Positions 1-8,365 of a stretch of 64,000 nucleotides of DNA are shown one piece after another. The position numbers were made by a program, and so were the translations under genes. The notes under the pieces were generated by a model that was given only the letters and a program-made list of their open reading frames with translations, did not search any database and was not told the DNA's origin. The stretch is from Phycisphaerales bacterium (lineage in GTDB: Bacteria > Planctomycetota > Phycisphaerae > Phycisphaerales > UBA5793), in contig JADZAS010000014.1 of NCBI GenBank assembly GCA_020852515.1, positions 62,001 to 126,000 of the forward strand. The letters are read 5' to 3'. Within the stretch, counting starts at the first letter, position 1, and every line of letters starts with the position of its first letter.

Positions 1-3
1 CTG

Positions 4-573
4 ATGCCCGCCGCCCGCCGAAGCGATCTCGCGCTGACTCACGTGGCCCTGCTGCGCGGCATCAACGTCGGCGGCAAGCGCATCGTGCCGATGAAGGCGC
101 TGGCGGCAATCTTCGAACAAGCCGGCTGCGGCTCGGTGCAGACCTACATCCAGAGCGGCAACGTGCTCTTCACGGGCAGGGCCGATCTGGCGCGCACTCT
201 GGCCAAGGAACTGCCACGCTGCATCGGCCGCGAATTCGGCTTCGAGCCCGTCGTCGTCGTGCGCTCGCGCAAAGAGATGGCCGACGTGCTCAAGGCCAAT
301 CCGTTTGCAAGGCCCGGCGTGAACGCGGCGACGCTGCACGTGGGGTTTCTCGCCGAGCGCCCAACGGCCGGGCAGGTGGCGAGCCTTGACGCCGATCGCT
401 CGCCGGGCGATTCGTTCAGCGTTCGCGGCCGCGAGATCTACCTGCACACGCCCAGCGGCATGGCGCGAACGAAACTGACCAGCGCCTACCTCGACTCGAC
501 GCTGGGCACAACGTGCACCGTGCGCAACTGGAACACGGTGACGAAACTCGGCGCGCTGCTGGGCTGCGCCTGA
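4..573 (+). CDS. DUF1697 family protein
   Basis: A 189-residue protein. The N-terminus reads HVALLRGINVGGKRIVPMK, followed by YIQSGNVLF, the hallmark of the DUF1697 family (small cytosolic proteins of unknown biochemical role). Length matches the family (about 170-190 residues). The ATG at 4 is used because it is the first in the frame, but the frame is open to the window edge, so the true start could lie upstream. It faces the minus-strand zinc-ribbon genes and shares no operon with them. Confidence 0.85.
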   Translation: MPAARRSDLALTHVALLRGINVGGKRIVPMKALAAIFEQAGCGSVQTYIQSGNVLFTGRADLARTLAKELPRCIGREFGFEPVVVVRSRKEMADVLKANPFARPGVNAATLHVGFLAERPTAGQVASLDADRSPGDSFSVRGREIYLHTPSGMARTKLTSAYLDSTLGTTCTVRNWNTVTKLGALLGCA

Positions 574-666
574 GCACGCGTCGCACCTTCAGCGCTCCAG
601 AGGGTCCAGGCAGGGTTTTTCACTGCAAAGACCGCGGAGTGCGCGGAGGAACCATCGCGACACCGG

Positions 667-774
667 TTACATCGTGGAATTCCAGCGGTGAACCGGCGCG
701 CCAATCATGTAACTCTTCAGCAACACGTGCAGCACTGCCCCACTTGATGGTGCTTTGCAGACGGCTGCGCATCG
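667..774 (-). pseudogene. Frameshifted remnant of a zinc-ribbon membrane protein gene (5' end only)
   Basis: Read on the minus strand from the ATG at 774, the first twelve codons give MRSRLQSTIKWG, nearly identical to MRKRLRSTIKWG at the start of the intact paralogue at 2087-2572. The DNA similarity then continues as GTGCTGCACGTGTTGCTG in a different frame (VLHVLL against VLTVLL), so a small deletion has shifted the frame. No zinc-ribbon tail follows. It lies just downstream of three intact paralogues on the same strand, so it looks like a decayed fourth copy. The downstream limit of the remnant is approximate. Confidence 0.6.
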
Positions 775-781
775 CGTGATC

Positions 782-1321
782 CTACAGCGCGGAACTATCG
801 ACTCCCTCCTCCGGCTTTGCCTGGGAGGGCTGGGGTGGGGGCTCCCCGCACTCGGGACAGACTTCATGAGCGGCCCCGCGCAGGTCGTAGCCGCATTTGT
901 GGCAGAATCCTGTCGGAGTGGCCAGGAACGAACGCAAGGCGCGCCACCGGAACGCGATGATGACCACGACAAACGGCCAGAGCGGCGCAATGCGTGCTCC
1001 GCTGACCATCCGTACCCCATTGACCCGGGCGACGGCTTTGGGAATCAGTGTGTGCCAGCCGATCTTGCGACGGAGATCATGAGAACGAACCGTGCCTGTC
1101 CTTTCAAAATCCACATCAAAAGACGGTGGCGCATCAAACACCACCCAATCGGGAAACTCGATCGTTCCCCATCCGATGTTGAATGCGAAATGCACCCTCG
1201 GAAATGCGGCAATCTCAAACTGCGCCTCATACAAGAATGAGCCCAGGTACAGTCCCAACGCGCCAATGACCACCGCCAGCGAGCGGACTCGGTGCACCGG
1301 GTTGGTTTGGCTGCTGCTCAT
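782..1321 (-). CDS. Membrane-anchored protein with C-terminal zinc ribbon (paralogue 3)
   Basis: A 179-residue protein with an N-terminal hydrophobic segment (about residues 12-30), an extracytoplasmic middle region, a second hydrophobic segment near residue 115 (APLWPFVVVIIAF), and a C-terminal zinc ribbon CHKCGYDLRG...CPECG. The ribbon has two CxxC pairs about 16 residues apart. This N-TM / variable domain / TM / ribbon layout is a recurrent planctomycete family with no known function; the ribbon would face the cytoplasm if both segments span. Its ATG overlaps the stop of the upstream paralogue as ATGA, so it is probably translated by coupling in a three-gene operon. Confidence 0.75.
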   Translation of the reverse strand: MSSSQTNPVHRVRSLAVVIGALGLYLGSFLYEAQFEIAAFPRVHFAFNIGWGTIEFPDWVVFDAPPSFDVDFERTGTVRSHDLRRKIGWHTLIPKAVARVNGVRMVSGARIAPLWPFVVVIIAFRWRALRSFLATPTGFCHKCGYDLRGAAHEVCPECGEPPPQPSQAKPEEGVDSSAL

Positions 1322-2094
1322 CGTTCATCTTGGCGATGTGCGCCGCACTCCGGGCACACGGCGTGATCCGCACCGCGGAGGTCGTAGTTGCAATGCACGC
1401 ACCGGCCGCGCCGTTTTCGCCATGCCGCCCCGACCATCCTGGCCAGAAACCAGATGAGGAGAAGTGTTGCGCCGTAAACAGCCGTGTTCGCCAGCGCGCC
1501 GGGCCAGTGGATCCTCAATGGCAGGACACGCGTTGCAGTTCGAGATAGTGCAATCCCGTCGCGGACGATTAGTGCGTCGTGTCGGTTTGACGACTCGAAT
1601 TCCGTGTACATCGCAGAGCGCATCGGCAGGCCAAACGCGTATTCATAGATGAACGCCGTGGACTGAGGGGCCCATGCCTCCAGGCTGCGGCGACCCTCCA
1701 GCTGCCGAAAGCGCGACCACGTTGGAGGTTTTCGAAAGTCGCGATCAACATGAGACGTCATGCCGCCAGATTCGACCTTCCGCCAAGGTCCTGCTTCGCT
1801 CCAGTAATACCAGGCATCACCGTCCAACTCCGGCCAATCGGAAAGTGTACCGCCATTGTGATTGCTCCACAGAAAGTCGAACGAACGAGATGATCGCACG
1901 TTTATGGAAGCTTTCAACACGACACCGCTCCGATCGCCTTCCAGCCACCATATCTGTACGATGGGTCCGCTTCGCCCACGAGAGAGACTGAACGCGATTG
2001 CAACCAGGTATTGGAAGAGGGCACCAAGCAGCAGGCAAAGGACGAGTCGCTTCGTCCATATGCGCCGCCGCGATGCTCCGCGCCGCTCAGGCAT
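1318..2094 (-). CDS. Membrane-anchored protein with C-terminal zinc ribbon (paralogue 2)
   Basis: The frame is open further upstream, but the ATG at 2094 (MPERRGASRRR) is preferred because it overlaps the end of the upstream paralogue by 8 bases and gives a basic N-terminus directly before the first membrane segment (LVLCLLLGALFQYLVAIAF). The product is about 258 residues: TM, a periplasmic-side domain of about 160 residues, a second TM (TAVYGATLLLIWFLARMV), then CVHCNYDLRG...CPECG. Same architecture as its two neighbours but with a diverged middle domain, as expected for duplication followed by divergence. Function unknown. Confidence 0.7.
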   Translation of the reverse strand: MPERRGASRRRIWTKRLVLCLLLGALFQYLVAIAFSLSRGRSGPIVQIWWLEGDRSGVVLKASINVRSSRSFDFLWSNHNGGTLSDWPELDGDAWYYWSEAGPWRKVESGGMTSHVDRDFRKPPTWSRFRQLEGRRSLEAWAPQSTAFIYEYAFGLPMRSAMYTEFESSNRHDALIVRDGIALSRTATRVLPLRIHWPGALANTAVYGATLLLIWFLARMVGAAWRKRRGRCVHCNYDLRGADHAVCPECGAHRQDER

Positions 2095-2572
2095 CGGTTG
2101 CCCCGCTCGCGCTGCGCACCGGCAGTGCTGAGCCGCACTCCGGACAGACTTCATGCGCGACGCCGCGCAGGTCGTAGGCGCAGTTGATGCAGTGTCCTAT
2201 CGCCGGCGCTGTTCCCAATCTCCAGCAAGTCAGCACAGTCGACAAACCGGCGAGCAGCACCAGTGACCAGATTGGAAGACTGATATGGGTGGATGTGACT
2301 CCCCAGGGATTCGTGCTGCGTTGCCACCGAAAGCCAAGTCGAAACGGCGCTTGATGCCAGACCGGCCCCTTCCACTCAGTGGTGCGCGGAGGGAACTTCC
2401 CGTTCTCAAACCAGTCAATGGAAACTCGACCACCGATGACGCTCGCTCCGAACTGCGGAGTGTGATCGATGCCAAATGCCATCCACGCGCTTCCCCACCA
2501 CAAGACAAGCAGCAGCACGGTCAGCACCGTCCCGCCCCACTTGATCGTGCTTCGCAGGCGCTTGCGCATCAT
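2087..2572 (-). CDS. Membrane-anchored protein with C-terminal zinc ribbon (paralogue 1)
   Basis: A 161-residue protein and first gene of the three-gene array. It has TM1 at about residues 15-33 (TVLTVLLLVLWWGSAWMAF), a short outer domain, TM2 at about 100-115 (IWSLVLLAGLSTVLTCW), then CINCAYDLRG...CPECG. Two ATGs stand in tandem at 2572 and 2569 and either may serve. Its first codons match the decayed copy at 667-774. Function unknown; the ribbon suggests a zinc-stabilised cytoplasmic tail. Confidence 0.75.
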   Translation of the reverse strand: MMRKRLRSTIKWGGTVLTVLLLVLWWGSAWMAFGIDHTPQFGASVIGGRVSIDWFENGKFPPRTTEWKGPVWHQAPFRLGFRWQRSTNPWGVTSTHISLPIWSLVLLAGLSTVLTCWRLGTAPAIGHCINCAYDLRGVAHEVCPECGSALPVRSASGATDA

Positions 2573-2628
2573 CCGATCCTATCACGCCGCGTTCGGCTGC
2601 TCGCGCTGCTTTCAATGTGCCGCGCCCA

Positions 2629-3657
2629 TTACCACGCGTAATTCTTCGGCGCTTCGCCGCCGGGGCCGGGCCAGATTTCGTTGAGGCTCTGCAGTGTCGC
2701 GTCTTCGAGTTTGAGTTCGATCGCGCGGAGGCAGCCGGTGAACTGCTCCATGGTGCGCGGACCGATGATCGGCGCCGTGACGACCGGGTTGTGCAGCAGC
2801 CACGCCAGCGCGACGTTCGCGGGCGACTCGCCCAGTTCGCTGCACAGCGCTTCGTACTGCTCGACCTGTGCGCGGCACTTGTCCAGCGCTTCGTTGATGC
2901 GCGGCCCGGTGCGGCGCGAGCCTTGGCTCGCATCCCGGCTTGCATCCTTGCCCAGCACGCCGCCGAGCAGCCCGCCGCCCAGCGGGCTCCACGGAATGAT
3001 GCCCACGCCGTACTCCCGGCACGCGGGCACGACCTCCGCCTCGATCGCGCGCACGCGCAGGCTGTAAATGCTCTGCTCGCTCACGAGGCCCGGCGTTCCC
3101 AGGCGCCGCGCGGTTTCGTTGTAGCGAGCGATGTCCCAGCCGGCGAAGTTGCTCGAGCCCATGTAGAGCACCTTGCCCTGCTTCTTGAGCGCATCGAATG
3201 CCTCGAAGACTTCCTCGACCGGACAGGCGCGATCGATGTGGTGCATCTGGTAGAGATCGATGTAGTCCGTCTGCAGGCGGCGCAGCGACGCTTCGCAATC
3301 GAGGATGATTCGCCGGGCGCTCAGGCCGCCTTCGCGGTCGGGGTCGTAGCCCTCGGCCAGTTGCATCTGGCCGTAGACCTTGGTGGCGAGCACCGTGCGC
3401 TGCCGCCGTCCGCCGCCCTGGGCGAACCAGTTGCCGATGACGGTTTCGGTCAGGCCGACCTGTCCCTTCTGCTCGGCGCTCCAGAACGCGCGGCCGTAGA
3501 CATTGGCGGTGTCGAAGAAGTTGATTCCTTCGGCGAGCGCGTGGTCCATGATGGCCCACGAATCCTTCTCGCCGGTGATGGCGCCGAAGTTCATCGTGCC
3601 CAGGCACAGCGGGCTGACGCGCACGCCGCAGTTCGCTCCGAGTCGCCGGTATTGCAT
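2629..3657 (-). CDS. Aldo/keto reductase
   Basis: A 342-residue NADPH-dependent aldo/keto reductase (TIM barrel). Visible family features include MQYRRLG at the start, a G-T-M-N-F-G stretch, the catalytic Asp and Tyr in FFDTANVYG, the Lys in VLATKVYG, and the DYIDLYQMHHID strand. The C-terminal NADP-binding part includes IIPWSPLGGGLL and APIIGPRTMEQ. The ATG at 3657 is preferred over the longer frame because GAGGAG lies 6 bases upstream of it and the family begins at this point. Substrate cannot be read from sequence; the group with the DxYQMHxxD motif usually acts on diverse small carbonyls. Confidence 0.9.
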   Translation of the reverse strand: MQYRRLGANCGVRVSPLCLGTMNFGAITGEKDSWAIMDHALAEGINFFDTANVYGRAFWSAEQKGQVGLTETVIGNWFAQGGGRRQRTVLATKVYGQMQLAEGYDPDREGGLSARRIILDCEASLRRLQTDYIDLYQMHHIDRACPVEEVFEAFDALKKQGKVLYMGSSNFAGWDIARYNETARRLGTPGLVSEQSIYSLRVRAIEAEVVPACREYGVGIIPWSPLGGGLLGGVLGKDASRDASQGSRRTGPRINEALDKCRAQVEQYEALCSELGESPANVALAWLLHNPVVTAPIIGPRTMEQFTGCLRAIELKLEDATLQSLNEIWPGPGGEAPKNYAW

Positions 3658-3741
3658 GAGCTCTCTCCTCAATTGATGGCCCGGGCGCAGCGCATAGCGC
3701 GCCGCTGTCGGCATTGTATCAGCGAGGACAGATGAAGAGTC

Positions 3742-4524
3742 TCAACCGACCAGCATCGAGGCGAACGACTCCCACGCAGCGGTTCGCGCCACCTGCATAG
3801 TCAGCAGCGAGATCGCGATCAGGCTGGCCACGCCGATGCCCAGCGCGCGGTCGATGGAGCGCGTCACGGCGCAGCGCAGTAGCCAGAGCGCCACGGCGAA
3901 GACCATCGTCATCAGAAACGGGCCGAAGTACTGCTCCCAGGCCGTGCCGACGTAGAGGTTGCTCAGCGCATCGATGCGGCTCACGCCCGCGGCCAGGGCC
4001 GACAGCGTCGCGGTGATCATCATCGCGCGGTGAATGCGCGGCTTGCGCCGGTACACGACGCCCAGCGCGACGAAGATGGCGAACACGCTCACGCCGATGA
4101 GCGGAATAGCCATGAAGCGCTTTGGCGACAGCCCCCAGATGACGGCCTCGGGCGGCGTGTAGCGCGCCGACTGAATGCCCACCCAGATGCCCAGCACCAG
4201 GATGGCCGCCGCCAGCGCTGCGCCGACGCGGCCGAGGGCCATGTGCACGCGGTGCTTGCGCACCACAATCAACAGCGGTTGCACCAGCAGCAGGATGAGC
4301 CACGCGCTCATCGCCACGCCGTGCGCAATGACCAGCGTGCGAATCGGCGGCGCGATCTCTCGGCCGGGGTACGCCTGTCCGTGGAGGTAGAACTTGCTGA
4401 AGCCAAGGAATGCAAGAACGACCATCACCGCCGCGGCGGCGGCATAGAAGTAGCGCGCCGCAGCCGAAGTGGAGCTTCGGCCGGCCCGAGCGCGGTCGGG
4501 CATCATCACCTGAGACTGAGTCAT
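3742..4524 (-). CDS. Multi-pass integral membrane protein of unknown function
   Basis: A 260-residue protein with about seven hydrophobic segments starting near residue 24 (YFYAAAAAVMVVLAFLGF). There are conserved-looking loops IAHGVAMSAW and HRVHMALGR, the latter resembling the His-bearing loop of DUF2306-type membrane proteins, but this assignment is tentative. The ribosome site before the ATG at 4524 is weak (AGGA about 13 bases upstream). It stands alone, 84 bases beyond the start of the aldo/keto reductase. Confidence 0.7.
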   Translation of the reverse strand: MTQSQVMMPDRARAGRSSTSAAARYFYAAAAAVMVVLAFLGFSKFYLHGQAYPGREIAPPIRTLVIAHGVAMSAWLILLLVQPLLIVVRKHRVHMALGRVGAALAAAILVLGIWVGIQSARYTPPEAVIWGLSPKRFMAIPLIGVSVFAIFVALGVVYRRKPRIHRAMMITATLSALAAGVSRIDALSNLYVGTAWEQYFGPFLMTMVFAVALWLLRCAVTRSIDRALGIGVASLIAISLLTMQVARTAAWESFASMLVG

Positions 4525-4838
4525 GTGGGTACGGTCCTGTGAGAGGTTTCAAATCTGCCAGGAAACATCCAGGAAGTGAATCGAGAACGCCGCGAGACGC
4601 AGCCGGCTCGACCGAGCCGCTGTTGAATCGGGCCGTGAGTTTAGCTGGTCGCCGCCCGCGGGCCAGCCGCCTGGCCAGGCGCAGCCGCAGCGAGCGGCCG
4701 GCCGAGTCGCGTGCCATTCAAGCCAGTCGTGTTCAAGAGGCGGCGCCTGCCCGGGCCAGGCGGCAGGTGCATGGCAAAGCGCCCGCTCACCGGAATCAGT
4801 AGTCCGTGGAGACGGGGCCGTGCCAGTTGGCAGGGTTT
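4525..4838. other. Intergenic, no gene seen
   Basis: A 314-base gap between two minus-strand genes. Frames crossing it are low-complexity Arg/Ala/Gly-rich shadows. No hairpin with a T-run or convincing promoter was recognised. Confidence 0.4.
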
Positions 4839-5303
4839 CTATGGGTGCCGGGCGACGTGGTCTTCGATGTTCTTGAGCTGCTCGGTCCAGCCTTCGAGGT
4901 TGGCGTGGTAGGCCTGTTCACGACGCGACGGCGGAATCGCATCGAAGCCGGACTCGGTCAGTCGAAGCAGCGTCCCCGCAGGCGTGCGCCGGAGGCGGAA
5001 CTCGACCAGCGTCGGCTCCTCGTCGGAATAGTCCGCCTCGGGGTCGATCGCATTGGGGTGCCAGCGGAACGAGAACAGCCGTTGCGGCTCAATGCGCTGG
5101 ACGTCCATCTCGATTCTGGTTCGCTCGAATGCGCCGCCGGTCATCCGCCCGCTCACGTGGCGTCCGGGCGCGAATCGCCCATCGAGGTTGGCGCCGAACC
5201 AATCGCTGAATGCGGCCGGGTCGGTGAGCGCGTGCCACACGCTGTCCACGGACGCATTGAGTTCGACCGCCTTTTCGATGCGGTCGGTGTCGGTGGTGAT
5301 CAT
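4839..5303 (-). CDS. SRPBCC / AHSA1-type domain protein
   Basis: A 154-residue START-like protein. Family features: the N-terminal strand ending SVDSVWHALTDPAAFSDWF, a central G-x-V-S-G-R-M turn, FSFRW, and a C-terminal long helix (EGWTEQLKNIEDHV). Such proteins bind hydrophobic ligands in a helix-grip fold; no ligand can be inferred. GGAGGA lies just upstream of the ATG at 5303. It starts 21 bases after the YciF-like gene ends, so the two are probably co-transcribed. Confidence 0.85.
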   Translation of the reverse strand: MITTDTDRIEKAVELNASVDSVWHALTDPAAFSDWFGANLDGRFAPGRHVSGRMTGGAFERTRIEMDVQRIEPQRLFSFRWHPNAIDPEADYSDEEPTLVEFRLRRTPAGTLLRLTESGFDAIPPSRREQAYHANLEGWTEQLKNIEDHVARHP

Positions 5304-5324
5304 GGCTGTTTCCTCCGCGCAGAT

Positions 5325-5891
5325 TCAGTCGCCCGTGTCTTCGTCTTCCTCGTCGTAGTCTTCATCCTCGGCCGCCTCGCCGCGTGCGGCGCCGCCATTG
5401 GCTGCCGCTGCGTTGACGCCGTCGCGGGCGATGGCGTCGAGCTTCTCGTTGGCCTCGCTCTCTTCGTCGAGGGTTTCCTGGAGCAACTCGGCCACGCGCG
5501 AGAGCCCGAGCAGCTCGGCGTGGGTGCGCGATGAGCCGTAGGCGCAGATCTCGTAGTGCTCCACCTTCTGGGCCGCGGCGATGAGGGCGGCGTCGATGGC
5601 GGCCGGATCGCTGCCTTTGCGCTCATCGAGCACTTCCTTGCCTTCTTCGATGATGCCCTGCATGCCGTGGCAGGTCTTGCCGCGCGCGGCCATGTCAAGT
5701 TCTTCGAAGATCTGCTCGAGGCGCTCCACCTGATTCTCGGTCTGCGCCAGGTGTTCTTCGAGCGCGCTCTGCAATTCGGTCGATGACGCGGCCTTGCTCA
5801 TCCGGGGCAGGGCCTTGAGGATCTGCTTCTCCGCGTTGTAGAGGTCGCGAAGTTCATCCACCAGAACGTCGTGCAGATTGGACAGTTTCAT
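5325..5891 (-). CDS. YciF/DUF892 ferritin-like protein
   Basis: A 188-residue four-helix protein: LHDVLVDELRDLYNAEKQI, then EEHLAQTENQVERLEQIF, then KVEHYEICAYG, then ETLDEESEANEKL. These carry the Glu/His residues expected of a di-iron ferritin-like site. The family responds to stress in other bacteria (established for YciF relatives, not shown here). The ATG at 5891 is chosen because AGGAG lies 5 bases upstream and the family begins MKLSNLHD. A highly acidic tail (EDEDYDEEDEDTGD) extends beyond the usual family length of about 165-170 residues. Confidence 0.88.
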   Translation of the reverse strand: MKLSNLHDVLVDELRDLYNAEKQILKALPRMSKAASSTELQSALEEHLAQTENQVERLEQIFEELDMAARGKTCHGMQGIIEEGKEVLDERKGSDPAAIDAALIAAAQKVEHYEICAYGSSRTHAELLGLSRVAELLQETLDEESEANEKLDAIARDGVNAAAANGGAARGEAAEDEDYDEEDEDTGD

Positions 5892-6253
5892 TGATGCTCC
5901 TTTGCTCGCCCGCGTTGTGACAGGCGTGTGCAATAGTGCACGCCGCGTCTGAATGGCGAGTGAATACGGCATGAGAATTTGCTCATCGTGACCGGCTCAG
6001 CCTTGCACGAGCACTCTCAGGATCGGCCCGGACGAAACGCTCCGACGGTTCCTCAAAGAATCTCGGATCGGATGAGCGGGCGTATAGGCGCGCCGTCCGC
6101 CGGTTCATCCGGTGGAGTTGTGGCGGGCATCGTGGAACAATTACGGGGAGCAGGCCGAGCGCCAGCGCCACCGAGTTCCTCGCTGAACGCGGAATCGAGA
6201 CTGAAAACTGATCGAGCGCAGTTCGCGCCCGTCGAACACCTGCGAGGCTCCGA
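5892..6253. other. Intergenic, divergent promoter region
   Basis: A 362-base spacer between the minus-strand YciF-like gene and the plus-strand MmcQ/YjbR gene, so it should hold both promoters. I could not pick out convincing hexamers and see no gene. Confidence 0.4.
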
Positions 6254-6592
6254 ATGTCCCCCGATGCGTTCCGTTCGATCGCGTTGAGCATGCCTGAAAG
6301 CGAGGAGCGTTCGCACGGCGGACATCCCGACTTTCGCGTTGGCGGGAAGGTGTTCGCCAGCCTGTGGAACGATGATGCACACGGCATGGTGAAACTCACC
6401 CCCGAACAGCAGGATGAGTACATCGACGCTCACCCGGCGATGTTCGAGCCGGTGAACGGCACGTGGGGACTGCGCGGCTGCACCAAGGTCATCCTCGCCG
6501 GCGCGAAGGCGAACGTACTCCGCCGCGCCATGCGCGATGCATGGCGCAACACGGCGCCGAAGCGGCTCGTGGAAGCGCATGAGACCGATTAG
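6254..6592 (+). CDS. MmcQ/YjbR family protein
   Basis: A 112-residue protein with the family pattern: N-terminal helix FRSIALSMPESEERSHGGHP, then DFRVGGKVFASL, VKLTPEQQ and GWG-like NGTWGLRG, ending in a helix (LRRAMRDAWRNTAPKRL). The fold is a small double-wing DNA-binding-like domain of uncertain function. The ATG at 6254 agrees with the family start. It is the only plus-strand gene between 5.3 and 8.3 kb. Confidence 0.85.
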   Translation: MSPDAFRSIALSMPESEERSHGGHPDFRVGGKVFASLWNDDAHGMVKLTPEQQDEYIDAHPAMFEPVNGTWGLRGCTKVILAGAKANVLRRAMRDAWRNTAPKRLVEAHETD

Positions 6593-6620
6593 CGCGGTTG
6601 GGAGCCCGCACGGCCTTCGG

Positions 6621-7055
6621 CTAGCGCCTTCGGGATTTCTTCTTCGAGCGGCTCGCGGTCGGCGGTGCGGCAGCAGCATTCATCGCCACCGCCGTGCGAA
6701 TGAGCGCCTTGAAGGCCCGCTGATCAACGCGCTCGCCCTGCCGGATGTCGATGGCCCGCCGGGTGTTGCCCTCCAGGCTTGCATTAAACAGACCCGCAGG
6801 ATCCTCGAGAGCGGCGCCCCCGGCAAACGTCAGTTTGACCTTGTCCTTGTAGATCTCCCCGGTGCAGATGATGCCATCATGCGACCAGACCGGCACGCCC
6901 GACGGATTCGTCGGCTTGCGCCACTTCACTTCCTCGACGACTTGCGGATCGGCCTGGCGAATGAGGTCGCGCACGGTCGCCAGCGTCTGGCCGCGCCAGT
7001 CGCTCGATGCGATCAACTCCTCGATCCGCGCGTCGATCTCCGCGGCTGCGTTCAT
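6621..7055 (-). CDS. DUF1801-like protein
   Basis: A 144-residue protein with an N-terminal helix, then ADPQVVEEVKWRKPTNPSGVPVWSHDG, then ICTGEIYKDKVKLTFAGGAAL and DIRQGERVDQRAFKALI. This is the DUF1801/YdhG-like pattern (small alpha/beta protein, iron-chaperone-like fold, role unclear). The C-terminus is Lys/Arg-rich (SRSKKKSRRR). It lies 33 bases downstream of the SRPBCC gene at 7089-7577 on the same strand and probably shares its transcript. Confidence 0.8.
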   Translation of the reverse strand: MNAAAEIDARIEELIASSDWRGQTLATVRDLIRQADPQVVEEVKWRKPTNPSGVPVWSHDGIICTGEIYKDKVKLTFAGGAALEDPAGLFNASLEGNTRRAIDIRQGERVDQRAFKALIRTAVAMNAAAAPPTASRSKKKSRRR

Positions 7056-7088
7056 CGCGCCCTCCGTGCATTGAACATCACGCGCGGC

Positions 7089-7577
7089 TTACATGTCGTC
7101 AGGAATCTCTGCCTCGACGAGCTTTGCCAGCAGTTCCAGCGACTCCTGCCAGCCGAGGTAGCAGGCCTCCGGCGGAATCATCGCGGGGATGTTCTCCTGA
7201 ACGATCGTCACCTCCGTGCCGACCGACACTGGCGTGAGCGAATAGGTCGTGCGCATTTCGCCCGGCAGGCCGGGATCGTCGAAGACATCGGTCGCGACGA
7301 TGCGCTCGCCAGGCTTCAACTCGACATACTTTCCACCAAAGGCGTGACTCTTACCCGTAGAGAAGTTGGTGAACGACATCCTGTACGTGCCGCCAACGGT
7401 CGCGTCGAGCTGGTGGACGGTGCAGGTGAAACCATGTGGCGGAAGCCATTTGCAGTTCGCCGCGGGATCGAGAATCGCCTTGTAGATGCGCATCGGCGGC
7501 GCCTTGAGCACCCGATGCAGGCGGATGGTGCCCGGCGCGGCAGCGTGTTCGGTTGAATCGGCTTTCTCTGTGGTCAT
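7089..7577 (-). CDS. SRPBCC domain protein (AHSA1-like)
   Basis: A 162-residue START-like protein. The core pattern is present: RVLKAPPMRIYKAILDPAANCKWLPP, TVGGTYRMSFTNFSTGKSHAFGGKYVEL, ERIVATDVFDDPGLPG, and the C-terminal helix YLGWQESLELLAKLVEAEIP. This subgroup is often annotated as a general stress or polyketide-cyclase-like protein; the ligand is unknown. It is distinct from, not a recent duplicate of, the SRPBCC protein at 4839-5303. Confidence 0.85.
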   Translation of the reverse strand: MTTEKADSTEHAAAPGTIRLHRVLKAPPMRIYKAILDPAANCKWLPPHGFTCTVHQLDATVGGTYRMSFTNFSTGKSHAFGGKYVELKPGERIVATDVFDDPGLPGEMRTTYSLTPVSVGTEVTIVQENIPAMIPPEACYLGWQESLELLAKLVEAEIPDDM

Positions 7578-7752
7578 CGCTTTACCTCCAGTGGGATTCT
7601 CTTGGAGTCTTCAAGCCAGTCTATGCCATCGACGCGTTGCTCGTCGTCAGGCCGGCCCCCGGCCAGCCCGCTGTCCGCTTCGGCCGATTTGGATCAGCAT
7701 GCGGCAGCGGGTGTGTCCGCAACCACGCGGCAATTACCGAGTTCCACCGGGG

Positions 7753-8226
7753 CTAGAAGCACGCTTCGCCCGGCAGCGCCGCCGCTTGGCGAATCCAGTC
7801 CGCCAGTTGCGACTCATCAAGGGGCTCGCCGCTCTGCCGCCCGCTCTCATGAATGTGAACGTAGCGCACTTCCTTGTGCTTCGACTCGCCGGGCGGGATC
7901 GGGCGCAGCGATGCGCCGCGGAAGAACACAACCTTGACGTAGTTCGTGAAGCAGTGGAAACTGAGAAACCAACCCTGCTGCGGATCGCCGGCGCCGTAGA
8001 ATGGCGAGTTCCACCGCACCGCCTTGCGCACATCCGGCACGGTCTTGACAATCAGCGCATCGAGGCGCCGGCCGACCTGTTGCTTCCAGCCCGGCATCGC
8101 CTCAAGGTACGCCCGCACAGGCCCGTCGCCATCGCCCTTGGGAATCTGCGGGTTACCGCCCGAGAGCAACCGGGGCGCCTTCGCGGCCGCGCCTGACTTC
8201 GCCTTCGATGTTGACTCGCGGACCAT
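7753..8226 (-). CDS. DUF1801-like protein (longer form)
   Basis: A 157-residue product from the ATG at 8226 (MVRESTSKAK). The frame continues upstream to 8298, but that extension lacks family similarity. Features: PVRAYLEAMPGWKQQVGRRLDALI, VRKAVRWNSPFYG, GWFLSFHCFTNYVKVVFFRGASL, and a Lys/Glu-rich HKEVRYVHIHE segment, matching the DUF1801 fold. Function unknown. A second DUF1801-like gene lies 0.7 kb away at 6621-7055. Confidence 0.8.
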   Translation of the reverse strand: MVRESTSKAKSGAAAKAPRLLSGGNPQIPKGDGDGPVRAYLEAMPGWKQQVGRRLDALIVKTVPDVRKAVRWNSPFYGAGDPQQGWFLSFHCFTNYVKVVFFRGASLRPIPPGESKHKEVRYVHIHESGRQSGEPLDESQLADWIRQAAALPGEACF

Positions 8227-8365
8227 GCGCGGGATTCTACCGCCGACCTGGGAAGCGGGAATCGGCGGGCCCCGGCTCGCCCACTGCTCGCGCGACATGA
8301 ACTTCGCGTTCGATCAATGGTTATAATCGACAGAGTCGCAGGCCAACCTCAGAGAGGCCGGACGG

